NCBI GenBank assembly: GCA_942159475.1
Contig: OW804094.1
Coordinates: forward strand, 13,026,132-13,090,131
Length of the DNA: 64,000 bases
DNA from: Sthenelais limicola
Lineage: Eukaryota > Annelida > Polychaeta > Phyllodocida > Sigalionidae
Direction: 5' to 3'
Each line of letters begins with the position of its first letter. Within the stretch, counting starts at the first letter, position 1. A program made the position numbers and the translations under genes. Under the pieces are notes generated by a model. The model searched no databases and was not told the origin of the DNA. It saw nothing but the letters and a program-made list of their open reading frames with translations. Below are positions 9,501 through 19,038 of the stretch, piece by piece.

Positions 9501-10088
9501 TATAAGGTAAGGGAAGGCAGGGGCCTGTTGTATAAGATAAGGAAAGGTAGGCCCCTGTTGTATAAGCTAAGGAAAGGCAGGGACCTGTTGTATAAGGTAA
9601 GGAAAGGCAGGGGCCTGTTGTATAGGGTAAGGAAAGGCAGGGGCCAGTTCTATAAGGTAAGGAAAGGCAGGGACCTGTTGTATAAGGTAAGGAAAGGCAG
9701 GGGCCTGTTGTATAAGGTAAGGAAAGGCAGGCGCCTGTTGTATAAGCTAAGGAAAGGCAGGGGCCTGTTGTATAAGCTAAGGAAAGGCAGGGGCCTGTTG
9801 TATAAGCTAAGGGAAGGCAGGGGCCTGTTGTATAAGGTAGGGAAAGGCAGGGGCCTGTTGTATAATATAAGGAAAGGCAAGGGCCTGCTGTACAAGGTAA
9901 GGAAAGGCAGGGGCCTGTTGTATAATGTAAGGAAAGGTAGGGGCCTGTTGTGTAATATAAGGAAAGGCAGGGGCCTGTTGTACAAGGTAAGGAAAGGCAG
10001 GGGTCTGGTGTATAAGCTAAGGAAAGGCAGGGGCCTGTTGTATAAGGTAAGGAAAGGCAGGGGCCTGTTGTATAAGCTAAGGAAATTT
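6528..10088. repeat. Minisatellite D: 30-bp unit, ~119 copies
   Basis: The unit reads GGCCTGTTGTATAAGCTAAG + GAAAGGCAGG. Variants at fixed positions (GCTAAGG/GGTAAGG, GCAGG/GTAGG, GGCC/GACC, TTG/CTG) are arranged in higher-order blocks. For example, 6542-6936 is identical to 6902-7296 (360-bp, 12-unit period). A few 29-bp units occur (near 8325, 8772, 9372). Because 30 is a multiple of 3 and the unit has no stop in several frames, long repetitive frames arise on both strands (for example 6369-8006 minus, 10-residue period). The 29-bp units shift these frames, and neither conserved starts nor unique sequence are associated, so I do not annotate proteins. The unit matches the terminal motif of family G. 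Confidence 0.98.
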
Positions 10089-10104
10089 AAGGGGTGTACG
10101 GAAG

Positions 10105-10205
10105 AGCTGTGACAGTCACAGACCATATTCCTTTTCCATTCTTTTATTTAATTTGTATGACAACGATTGTATGTGTCAAATGGAAATAAAATCTTATAAT
10201 AATAA
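10105..10205 (+). mobile_element. Retroelement-like 3' tail
   Basis: A segment ending GGAAATAAAATCTTATAATA followed by (AAT)n. A polyadenylation-like signal before a short-period tail is typical of non-LTR retroelement 3' ends; the family is not identified. Confidence 0.45.
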
Positions 10206-10248
10206 TAATCTGATCATTTGAGAGGTTCTTGGCCTAAACTAATATTTC

Positions 10249-10276
10249 CTTCTTCAGCTTATACAACAGCCCCTGC
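10249..10276 (-). repeat. Single inverted D/G monomer
   Basis: TCTTCAGCTTATACAACAGC CCCTGC is the inverse complement of a D unit (GCAGGGGC-TGTTGTATAAGC). It lies about 160 bp beyond the array and could be the opposite end of a G-type element. Confidence 0.65.
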
Positions 10277-10554
10277 AGTTTTTCCTCCATATAAGGGAGT
10301 CGTCTGATACGGACGGGCGTTTTTCCCTCTCTCTGGATTGATGTAACAATCTCTGTGGATGGATGTTTCGGATAGAACTAAATGACTCTTGGGGTAATCG
10401 CGCCTACAGGCTGATTGCAATAGAAGCACTATGCTTTGGCACGCGCCGAGAAAACAAATAGACAGAAAAAATCAATTATCAAGTACATTTAAGGCATGTC
10501 TAATTGGCTCGCTTCCTTTCTTCTTATAGATATTATCTGGGGGAAAAAAGACCC
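10277..10554. other. Unique region
   Basis: No repeat or gene recognised. Confidence 0.4.
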
Positions 10555-10798
10555 AATAGGGAGGTTCCGCAAGCAAACGTATCTCAATTACGTGATCATA
10601 TCCGTATCTTTCTTGTGAATTACGTCACCTTTTTATGTGTAAAAAGTAATTTACGAGATGAAACAGTTTGCTCGATATGTTATGTTTCGTTTTTTCTGCC
10701 ATGTTTTGCTGAACCTCTTTCTTCCTTTTAACGCATGTTTGTATATCAGAGATACGGATACGTTTACGTTTACGTTAGACTAGCTGAACCTCCCTATT
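10555..10798. mobile_element. Foldback element, 244 bp
   Basis: Left arm AATAGGGAGGTTC... and right arm ...GAACCTCCCTATT are inverted. The complementarity extends, with gaps, through AACGTATC / GATACGGATACGTT to CCGTATCTT / AGATACGG. A frame at 10504-10731 runs across it and has no recognisable domain. Confidence 0.65.
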
Positions 10799-10870
10799 AT
10801 GGGTTTAACTCCATGTAACAATTATCTCCCACTTGAAACGATGCGCATGCGTTCGAGTAGCGATATTAAT

Positions 10871-11068
10871 GGGTCAAATCGTTAGAAATGTACAATTGGC
10901 AGCTCTACACATTCATGAAACTTTGGTAAATATGGCTGAGAAATGATAAATACTAGGTATATCTGAGTATATTTGGTATTGCCTTGATTCAAACGGTCTG
11001 TTCGGTCATGTTGGACTGTAGTTTAAACCCCATTTCTGCCTTAAATTTGGGTTATTTGTGAGGATTTG
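10871..11068 (+). mobile_element. Family A MITE (A1), 3' truncated
   Basis: A1 middle (TGCCTTGATTCAAACGGTCT) present. It stops at GTGAGGATTTGTG, and the right arm is replaced by a host segment that is duplicated at 11607-11673. Confidence 0.8.
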
Positions 11069-11071
11069 TGC

Positions 11072-11136
11072 TGTTTCAGTAGGCTGGAGAGAAAAAAGCA
11101 CAGATTTATGATAACTGCCTCGTCTCTCAGGAATTA
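11072..11136. repeat. Host duplication, left copy
   Basis: GGCTGGAGAGAAAAAAGCAC, AGATTTATGATAACT, GTCTCTCAGGAATTA. It matches 11607-11673 across two intervening A copies. Confidence 0.8.
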
Positions 11137-11143
11137 AAAATAT

Positions 11144-11378
11144 GGGTAAGATTTTCAGAGAATGTACAAATCGCCTTAACCAACGCTCTCAAATAACCCA
11201 AAGCTAAGACAAAAATGAGCTTCAAAATGCAGTTTAACATAACAGAACTGATACTTTAAATCAATGCGATACCAAATATACTCAGATATACCCGGTATTC
11301 ATCATTTATCAGCCTAGTTTAGGAGAATTTCCTAAATGTATAGTGCTGCCAATTGTACATTTTCTGAAAATCTGACCC
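11144..11378 (-). mobile_element. Family A MITE (A2)
   Basis: Full length with a mildly diverged left arm (GGGTAAGATTTTCAGAGAAT). Confidence 0.9.
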
Positions 11379-11381
11379 TTA

Positions 11382-11599
11382 TACAATCAATCGGCAGCTC
11401 TACACATTTATGAAATTATGCTAAATTTGTCTGGAAAATGATAAATAGAAGATATAGCTGGGTATATTTGGTGTGGCCTCGATTCAAACAATCTCTTTGG
11501 TTATGCTGGACCGCATTTTAAACCTCATTTTTACATTAAAGTAGGGATATTTGAGACGATTGGTTAAGACCAATAGTACATTTTCTGACGACTTCACCC
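11382..11599 (+). mobile_element. Family A MITE (A1), 5' arm shortened
   Basis: Begins in the degraded arm (ACAATCAATCGGCAGCTCTA) and ends TTTTCTGACGACTTCACCC. It is head to tail against the previous copy. Confidence 0.8.
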
Positions 11600-11606
11600 A
11601 CATGTG

Positions 11607-11673
11607 TGTTTTTTCGGGGACTGGAGAGAAATAAGCAGAGATTTATGATAACTTGCGCGTCTCCGAGGAATTA
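11607..11673. repeat. Host duplication, right copy
   Basis: GGACTGGAGAGAAATAAGCA, AGATTTATGATAACTTG, GTCTCCGAGGAATTA; pairs with 11072-11136. Confidence 0.8.
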
Positions 11674-11692
11674 GGATGATGGGGGAAGCCGT

Positions 11693-11928
11693 ACGTCAGA
11701 TTTTCAGAAAATGTACAATTCGTCTTCACCAATTCTCTCAAATAACACAGATTTAAGACGAAAATGAGCTTCAAAATACAGTTTAACATAACCAAACAGA
11801 CTGTTTGAATCAAAGCAATACGAAATATACCCATATAAACCTAGTGTTGATGATTTTTCAGTCCAATTTAGCAGAATTTACAAAATATGTCGATCTGCCA
11901 ATTGTACATTTTCTGAAAATCTGACCCC
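11693..11928 (-). mobile_element. Family A MITE (A1)
   Basis: Full length. CCGTACGT words lie on both sides (about 11688-11695 and 11927-11934), overlapping the ends. Confidence 0.85.
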
Positions 11929-11986
11929 CGTACGTGGCAGAGGGAGACGGACGGAATGGCGGCGGACTGTGACGTCACCAGTAGCT

Positions 11987-12221
11987 GGGTGAAATCGCCG
12001 GAAAAAGTACAATTGGCCTTCACCAATCCTCTCAAATAACGCAAATTTAAGACAAAAGTAAGGTACAAAATACAGTTCAACATAACCAGACAGATGTATT
12101 AAATGAATACAATACAGAATACACTCAGATATACCCAGTATATAACAATTTTCACTCTAATTTAGCAGAATTTGATAGATGTGTAGAACTGGAGATCGTG
12201 CATTTTCTGAAAATCTGACCC
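11987..12221 (-). mobile_element. Family A MITE (A5), TSD AGCT
   Basis: A5 subfamily (AATACAATACAGAATACACT, GATAGATGTGTAGAACTG). AGCT at 11983-11986 and 12222-12225 is a clean 4-bp target duplication. Confidence 0.9.
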
Positions 12222-12225
12222 AGCT

Positions 12226-12474
12226 CTACTTGATAGCCATATCTGCCTTTTTACTCACGCTCCGACTCATTGCAAAACACAAGTTAATCAGGTTATTTGA
12301 TATTGTAGATTATCAATCACGCAGAAAAAGTACATTTATCATTAGCTTTTAAATGGCTTCGTTCCTTGCTTGCGAATTTGAATTGATTTCTTCTTGTTAT
12401 AACGGATTGAATTAGATGTTAATGAGTAGCATTACTTCTGCTGCACTTCAGATCGATCTTGTTAGAAAATATTT
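12226..12474. other. Unique AT-rich island
   Basis: No repeat match inside the window. TAAT/ATTA words are frequent (GTTAATCAGG, GATTATCAATC). No gene seen. Confidence 0.35.
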
Positions 12475-12603
12475 ATTTTTTGTATCTTTATATTATGCTA
12501 TTTAAATATATAAAAAAAAGGGAGCCTGGGGTTATAAATGTAACTGTCATTTAGGCATGTTTTTTCGTGACATAAAGGAAGCGTTGGGCTCCATTGAATG
12601 ATA
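12475..12603 (+). mobile_element. Retroelement-like tail J, copy 1
   Basis: Shares TGTATCTTTATAT, GGGAGCCTGGGGTTATAAAT, ATAAAGGAAGCGT and GGGCTCCATTGAAT with 60969-61094. Two dispersed copies with an AAT-rich end suggest a SINE or LINE 3' end. Confidence 0.55.
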
Positions 12604-12647
12604 AAACGATTTTCTTAATCATTTTTAATTGTTACAGTTTTAAAGAT

Positions 12648-13050
12648 GTGATCCGTTTTAGGAAAATGGGTCATAAGTCACAAAATATGGATTTTGAGAT
12701 ATCACCATATTTAAAAAAGATCAAGCTGATTCCAAAGAGAGAAACGCTAGGACACCTAATAAGTAATTCTATATTTTAAGTTTGATATTTTTATTTTTGA
12801 AAAAAAAAGTTTGCAATGTTTCTGGATGGGTAATTACGAGTAAAGTAACTAAATATACTCCATACAAAGGTCTTCAAAACGCAAAAATATATTTAATACA
12901 ATGTCCCGAAATGTCTTACATGGCCTCATATGCCCATAAGTAATGAACGCTCTAAAAATCAGAACATTTCAGTTAAGAGATCTTCTGAATAAATCACTTT
13001 GAAAAATATCAATTTTGCGTCCTGGGACTCATTTTCCTGAAAGACATCAC
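12648..13050 (-). mobile_element. Family B MITE
   Basis: Complete, ~403 bp, with ends GTGATCCGTTTTAGG and AAAGACATCAC. Confidence 0.9.
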
Positions 13051-13221
13051 ATATGAGGTACACTAATGCATAACCTTTTACTGATGGTTGTTTTCATACA
13101 TTGCCACTCAACTACAATATACAGAAATCTATATGTATATAAATGAAAAAGAAATAATGTAACTTTGCAGTCACATACATACTGTTTGCGTTAACCAAAG
13201 ATAATAAACACAGTTCAAAAC

Positions 13222-13604
13222 ACATCACAAGTTGCAAAAAATGAATTTTGTGATATCATCATATTTGAAAAGATGAGATCAAGCTGACTCCAATGCTAGT
13301 AAAGAGTAGGACGCCTAATGATAAATATTTCTATATTTTAAGTTGATAATTTTATTTTTGAAAAATAAAGTTTGCTTAAATATCTGGGTTGAAATTTTAC
13401 TAGTAAAGTAGCTAAATATACTCAATAAGTTGACCTTAGAAATGCATGCATATTTAATCAACTCTCTTTAAATTTGCTGAATAAAATGCATTCATACGAC
13501 CTCAAGGTCTCTACAAGATATCTAGTCATTTCAGCAAAGAAAACTCGTAAATAAATGACTTTGGAAAAAACGAATTTTGCTATTCATTTTCTTGAAAGAC
13601 ATCA
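13222..13604 (-). mobile_element. Family B MITE, degraded ends
   Basis: AAGTTGCAAAAAATGAATTT start and TTTTCTTGAAAGACATCATA end. The first arm is incomplete. Confidence 0.8.
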
Positions 13605-13735
13605 TATCGCATTATGAGTCCATCCCTTCTCCTGTTCATTTATGTTCTCTCTTTTTCTCCTCCTGATATTACCTCCACATTCATCTAAATAAATCCAAGA
13701 TATCTTTCTATATACTGATCTCCTATTTCATATAC

Positions 13736-13970
13736 GGGTCAGACTTTCAGAAAATGTACAATTCACCTTCATCAATCCTCTCAAATAACCCACATATAAG
13801 ACAAAAATGAGCTTCAAAATGCAGTTTAACATAACAGAACTGATACTTTAAATCAATGCGATACCAAATATACTCAGATTCACCCGGTATTCATCATTTT
13901 TCAGCATAATTTAGGAGAATCTCCTAAATGTGTAGGACTGCCCATTGTACATTTTCTGAAAATTTGACCC
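13736..13970 (-). mobile_element. Family A MITE (A2)
   Basis: Full length, 235 bp, both arms. Confidence 0.9.
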
Positions 13971-14315
13971 ACACACATCGGAGTCGCATTTTATCGGCAA
14001 ATTCTTGTTGGGAAAGAAATAGAATATTTCCGCCGGTTTCTTGAAAAGTAAGTTTCACAAAGATACTTTTATATTCGGTTTCATTTGACATTTTCTATAC
14101 TTATGAGAACATAATGAGATACCCGTATGTTAAATGCTAACGGTAATTCTGCACCTGTAAACCTTGGGTTGTCATTTTCACTTTCTTCAATTCCTTTGCG
14201 CATATATCCTTGTACATCTGCCTGCCTTGCGTTAGCTTTTAGCAAGATGAGATATCACATTTTGATATATGTTTGAAAAGACATTAGATAATGAAATCTG
14301 TATACGACTGTATGT
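13971..14315. other. Unique region
   Basis: No repeat or gene recognised in about 345 bp. Confidence 0.4.
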
Positions 14316-14400
14316 GGGTCAGGTACCCAGAAAATGTACAGCTGTACACATTTAGTAAATTCTGCTAAATTTGGCGGCAATGTGGTCAATACTAGGTATA
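14316..14400 (+). mobile_element. Family A 5' fragment (A3)
   Basis: GGGTCAGGTACCCAGAAAAT through GTCAATACTAGGTAT. It is then cut by family B sequence. Confidence 0.75.
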
Positions 14401-14559
14401 TTAAATATACTCCATATAATAACATTCAAAACGCAAGGATATATCTGATACACTGTCCTGAAATTCGGTACACGCATTCATATGACTCAAGGCGATAAAT
14501 CCTAAAGAAATCAGAACAATCCAACAAACAGTTCATGTGAATAAATCACTTTGAAAAAT
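14401..14559 (-). mobile_element. Family B internal/3' fragment
   Basis: AAATATACTCCATATAATAA through AATAAATCACTTTGAAAAAT, without terminal arm. It runs straight into the next B copy. Confidence 0.75.
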
Positions 14560-14968
14560 GTGGTGTGTTTTAAGAAAATGAATCATAATAAGTGTCAAAA
14601 AATAGATTTCGAGATACTATCATATTTGAAAAAATGAGATCAAGTGGATTCTAATGATAGTAAATAGTTTAATAATCTTATAAGTATTTCTCGATTTTTA
14701 GTTTGATATTTGTATTTTTTGATAAAAACGTTAACTATATTTCTGGGGGGCAATAACCAGTAAAGTAACTAAATATACTCCATATGTTGACCTTTAAAAC
14801 GAATATATATATCATATACATCGTCCTGAAATTTGATACATCGATTGATATAACTATAAGTAATAAACTCCCCAAAAATCAGAACATTCCAATAAGGTGA
14901 TCTTGTAAAATAAACAATTTAGAAAATATCAATTTTGCGACTTGTGACTCATTTCCCTGAAACACATG
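14560..14968 (-). mobile_element. Family B MITE
   Basis: Near-complete; starts GTGGTGTGTTTTAAG and ends TTTCCCTGAAACACATG. Confidence 0.85.
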
Positions 14969-15176
14969 TATTCTAGAAGTGGCTGGAATGGGAGGCGAGG
15001 CACGTCGACTAACACCATCACTATAACCCCGAGTCCTGATAAATATAAATCAATACACTCATGCATTGTAGGGATATTGTATTGTTTTCGATTTCTTGTC
15101 GGAAATGATGCATACCCGGGCTTTCCTGCATTGGCAAAAAGCCTGCATGGTCCGAGGAGGAAGCGTTCACAATTAT
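14969..15176. other. Unique segment
   Basis: Short overlapping frames on both strands (14929-15219 minus and 14966-15202 plus) extend into flanking B and A sequence, so neither is credible. Confidence 0.4.
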
Positions 15177-15411
15177 GGGTCAGATTTTCAGAAAATGTAT
15201 AATTGGCAGCTGTACACATTTAGTAAATTCTGCTGAATCAAGCTGCAATTTGGTCAATACAAGGTAAATTCGGGTATATTTGGCATTGGATTGATTCTAG
15301 CAATCTGTTTGGTTAGGTTCAACTGTGTTTTGAACTTTATTTTCGTCTATAATTTGGGTTATTTGAGAAGATTGGTGAAGTTAAATTGTACATTTTCTGA
15401 AAATCTGATCC
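15177..15411 (+). mobile_element. Family A MITE (A3)
   Basis: Full length; flanked by TTAT and ATAT. Confidence 0.9.
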
Positions 15412-15429
15412 ATATGCGCATCTAGATAC

Positions 15430-15664
15430 GGGTCAGATTTTCAGAAAGTGTACAATTGGCAGCTCTACACATTTAGGAAATTCTGCTAAATAAAGCTGAA
15501 AAATGATGAATACCGGGTATATCTGAGTATATTTGGTATCGCATTGATTTAAAGTATCAATTCTGTTATGTTAAACTGCATTTTGAAGCTTATTTTTGTC
15601 TTAAATGTGGGTTATTTGAGAGGATTGGTGAAGGCGAATTGTACATTTTCTGATAATCTGACCC
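15430..15664 (+). mobile_element. Family A MITE (A2) with 10-bp flank repeat
   Basis: Full length. ATCTAGATAC (15420-15429) and ATCTAGATCT (15665-15674) abut its ends, 8 of 10 identical. Confidence 0.9.
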
Positions 15665-15736
15665 ATCTAGATCTCGCTCTGTGGTCAGTAACATGGACAT
15701 TCAACCGGCTTAAAGCGGTATTCTCAGCTTTTATAG

Positions 15737-15789
15737 GGTCAGATTTTCAGAAAATGCACAATCTACATTTCTACACATCTCTCAAATTC
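15737..15789 (+). mobile_element. Family A 5' fragment
   Basis: GGGTCAGATTTTCAGAAAAT at the start, then cut by family C. Confidence 0.7.
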
Positions 15790-15971
15790 AGGTATGTCAG
15801 TGATTGGACGCCTACTGCGCTAATCTCTTCCTGGCCTAGGACTAGGCGTTGTAATAGGATTATGATAACACTTTGCAGTCTTAATGGAATTATAATGGCA
15901 CTTTGCAGTTTGAGGCGAGAGGCTTTCCTTCCCTCCGTCTGAAGGGACTTTCTCAACTTTGGGCCTAGACT
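15790..15971 (-). mobile_element. Family C element, one end missing
   Basis: GGTATGTCAGTGATTGGACG through GGGCCTAGACT. The overlapping minus-strand frames (15771-16004) are not coding candidates. Confidence 0.85.
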
Positions 15972-16061
15972 GCCCACACACCACTGTGGGCATATAGCGC
16001 CCACACACCCCAGCGCCCGCCTATACTGCGTCCAATGTCCACCACACAGTTGTGATCTCCT

Positions 16062-16293
16062 GGCTCAGGTCCCCAGAAAATGTACAATCGCCAGCTCTAC
16101 ACATTTAGTAAATTCTGCTAAATTTGACTGAAAAATGATAAATGCTGGGTATATCTGAGTATATTCGGTATCGAGTTGACTCAAAGGATGTGTTTGTTTG
16201 TGTTGAATTATATTTTGAGTCTTATTCTTGTATCAAATTCGGGTTATTTGGGAAGGTTTCTGAAGGTGAATTGTGCATTTTCCAAACAATCCC
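16062..16293 (+). mobile_element. Family A MITE (A4)
   Basis: A4 middle (GTATCGAGTTGACTCAAAGG, TCTTGTATCAAATTCGGG); right arm decayed into a C run. Confidence 0.8.
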
Positions 16294-16538
16294 CCCCCTC
16301 TAGCTCTGAGAGGAAACCACCATTATTCTCCATCATTCTGATTCAATTTGCCACCAGTACCACTCTTTAGTCCATTGAGGAATAATTTGAATTGCGGCCA
16401 TCTTCTGGCGGCGTGGATCCAATTTCAGGTTTGAATGACGAGTGAATGGGTGAGCTGCTCAATACGACCCGACAGCTACCGAGCACGACCACAGGGTGGC
16501 GCTACATGTCATTGTGGAGGCCTTATATATTATATCAT
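16294..16538. other. Unique region
   Basis: No repeat or gene recognised. Confidence 0.4.
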
Positions 16539-16586
16539 ATATAATGATGTATAAGTGGAGGGCACTGGGCAATAACTGCACTGGGG
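16539..16586. repeat. Host segment X, copy 1 of 4
   Basis: ATATAATGATGTATAAGTGG AGGGCACTGGGCAATAACTG. It is the first of four copies separated by different A elements and is followed by a 40-bp A 5' stub (16588-16627). Confidence 0.9.
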
Positions 16587-16627
16587 AAGATCACCTAGAA
16601 ATGTACAATCGCCAGCTGCATACATTT

Positions 16628-16862
16628 GGGTCAGATCACCTAGAAATGTACAATTGGCAGCTGTACACATTTAGTAAATATTGCTAAATTAGGCTGCAAT
16701 TTGGTCGATACTAGGTAAATTCGAGTATATTTGCCATTGCATTGATTCTAGCAATGTGTTTGGTTAGAGAGAACTGTATATTGAACTTTATTTTCGTCTG
16801 AAATTTTGGTTATTTGAGAAGATTGGCGAAGTTGAATTGTACATTTTTTGAAAATCTGACCC
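16628..16862 (+). mobile_element. Family A MITE (A3)
   Basis: Complete; left arm variant GGGTCAGATCACCTAGAAAT. Lies between copies 1 and 2 of segment X. Confidence 0.9.
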
Positions 16863-16910
16863 ATATAATGACATATAAGTGGGGGGTACTGGGCAATAAC
16901 TGCAGTGGGG
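16863..16910. repeat. Host segment X, copy 2 of 4
   Basis: ATATAATGACATATAAGTGG starts at the last base of the preceding A. Confidence 0.9.
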
Positions 16911-17491
16911 AAGATCGCCTAGAAATGTACAATAGGGGAGTTGCATAGCCGCCATTTTGAATCTTGATTCGCATTGAATTATGGGACTAATGGTACAGTG
17001 AAAAATCTATAGAAAACATGCCATGTTCAGCATGCAATAATTATCAATGTTCTAATGTCAATATATGTACATGTGTTTAACATGTTTCCATAACACTAGT
17101 CCCCACCTTTCCCATCATGCATTTGGTTTTCATAGATCATTTATAAAAGCTATGATATTGGTGAAAACATTCTTGCAATTTTCGATAAAAATGTTGCTAA
17201 ATATTCATATGTCAGATTTCATCAGAATCCATCCCAGCATGCACTGCAGTAGACATGTGCAGTGAGTCATGCAAATCCCCTATTCGCCTTCACCAATCCT
17301 CTGAAATAACACCCATTTAAGACAGAAATGAGCTTCAAAATGCAGTTTAACATAGCAAAACAGACACTATAAATCGACGCGACACCAAATATATTCAGAT
17401 ATACCCGGTATTCATCATTTTCCAGCCTAGTCTAGCAACATTTCCTAAATTTGTAGAGCTGCCAATTGTACATTTTCCAAAAATCTGACCC
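16911..17491 (-). mobile_element. Family A MITE (A2) split by family E
   Basis: Left arm 16911-16933 (AAGATCGCCTAGAAATGTAC), resumes at 17283 with ATTCGCCTTCACCAATCCTC and ends at 17491. Element E sits in the arm with a 2-bp AT duplication. Confidence 0.85.
16934..17282 (+). mobile_element. Family E element, ~349 bp
   Basis: Ends AGGGGAGTTGCATAGCC and GTCATGCAAATCCCCT are inverted. The interior has GCCGCCATTTTGAATCTTGA at the 5' side and CATCCCAGCATGCACTG at the 3' side. The frame at 17065-17265 is inside it and shows no domain. Confidence 0.85.
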
Positions 17492-17538
17492 ATATATAAT
17501 GACATATAAGTGGAGGGTACCCGGGCAATAACTGCAGT
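17492..17538. repeat. Host segment X, copy 3 of 4
   Basis: ATATATAATGACATATAAGT through AACTGCAGT. Directly abuts A copies on both sides. Confidence 0.9.
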
Positions 17539-17775
17539 CGGTCAGATCGCCTAGAAATGTCAATTGGCAGCTATACACATTGATGAAATCCTGATAGATT
17601 TGGCTGAAAAATGATAAACACTAGGTATATCTGGGTATATTTGGAATTGCCTGGATTCAGACAATCTGTTTGGTTATGTTGAACTGTGTTTTAAACCTTA
17701 TTTTTGTCTTAACTTTGGTTTATTTTGAGAGGATTAGTAAAGGTGAATTGTATACATTTTCTGGTGATTTGACCC
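17539..17775 (+). mobile_element. Family A MITE (A1)
   Basis: A1 middle (GGATTCAGACAATCTGTTTG). Both ends at segment X copies 3 and 4. Confidence 0.9.
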
Positions 17776-17824
17776 ATATAATGACGTATTAGTGGTCGGC
17801 ACTGGGCAGTAAATGCAGGGGGTG
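17776..17824. repeat. Host segment X, copy 4 of 4
   Basis: ATATAATGACGTATTAGTGG, then GGCACTGGGCAGTAAATGCA; more diverged than copies 1-3. Confidence 0.85.
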
Positions 17825-17914
17825 GGGGAGGGTGTCCCTAGATAGAAGAGCCATGCAGTGGGGGGGGGGAGGTCCATAAACAGAAGCGCCATCTGTGTGT
17901 CCTTATAAGTATAT

Positions 17915-18154
17915 GGGTCAGGCCGCCAGAAAATGTACAATTCATCTTCAGGAATCCTCTCAAATGAATCCAATTTAAGACAAAAATGAGACTCAAAACA
18001 CAGTTCAACATAACCGAATAGATTCTTTTAAAGCAGCACAATACCAACTATACTCAGATATGCCAAGTATTTATCTTTTTTCAGTCTATTTTAGCATAAT
18101 TTACTATATGGGTAGTGCTGCCAATTGTACATGTATGTTCAGATGACCTGGCCC
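17915..18154 (-). mobile_element. Family A MITE (A1), ATAT flanks
   Basis: GGGTCAGGCCGCCAGAAAAT to GACCTGGCCC. ATAT at 17911-17914 and 18155-18158. Confidence 0.85.
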
Positions 18155-18370
18155 ATATATAGTCCATATTGGTCCAATGCCCACAAGGACTACAGTGCAA
18201 GGGTTGCTTCATCTGCTGATATTGCGTCCAGCTTTGTCCTCACTATTTGGGTCTTTACCCTGTCATATTCTCATCCCCTCGTGAGGGGGGGGGGTGTAGG
18301 GGAGAGCAGGGGGGGGGCAATAGGGGAAGGGGTGATGTAGGGGACAGCAGGGGGTTTAGCAAAGGTCCCA
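18155..18370. other. Unique segment with G runs
   Basis: GTAGGGGAGAGCAGGGGG and a related copy GTAGGGGACAGCAGGGGG at 18295-18360. No gene seen. Confidence 0.45.
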
Positions 18371-18694
18371 GCGTCAGAAAATGTACAATCGCCAGCACAT
18401 TTAGTACATTCTGCTAAATTAAGCTGAAAATGATAAATACTAGCTATATCTGAGTATATTTGGTATTGATTATTTTCATTTTTCCCCACCCTCAATAATT
18501 TCTCTGTTGTAATTACCCGTTGTAATGCTATTCCCCGAATAGATATAAAAATATCTTAAACTAATCTAAATAATTATTTGATTCAGAAGAAATGTTCGGT
18601 TGTGCTGAACTGTATTTTGAGCCCCATTCTGAGCCCCTGAACTTAGGATATTTGAGAGAATTGGTGAATTATACATTTTCTGACGACTTCACCC
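18371..18694 (+). mobile_element. Family A MITE (A1) with ~110-bp insertion
   Basis: A sequence runs 18371-18470 and resumes near 18580 (GATTCAGAAGAAATGTTCGG) to ACTTCACCC. The insertion of 18471-18579 is unidentified. Confidence 0.75.
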
Positions 18695-19038
18695 ATATAG
18701 GAGGGTCTCAGGCCAGTGGCTGCGACCATATACGTCCATTAGGTATTAACCAACCCACAATAGCCCACCATCGCGCTCTCTCACAATCATATGGGCCGCC
18801 GAAAAAGCACTCCTAAATCTGGGAACAATAGGGACGGTCTCTCTACACAATAATAGGCTTAGGGACGGATCCTCCCTCATTCAGCAATCACTGAACGGCA
18901 TCTGGTGCAATGGGGAATATGTGATGTGTTCCAGGAAAATGAGTCACAAAAATGTTTTTATTTAAAGTGTTATATTAACAAGATATCTTTATTGGATTGT
19001 TCTTTTGGGTGCTTAGCGCTGACAATAGCATGTATAAT

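Noticed and set aside
6528..10088. CRISPR array
   Set aside because: The 30-bp units are contiguous with no unique spacers; the genome context is eukaryotic.
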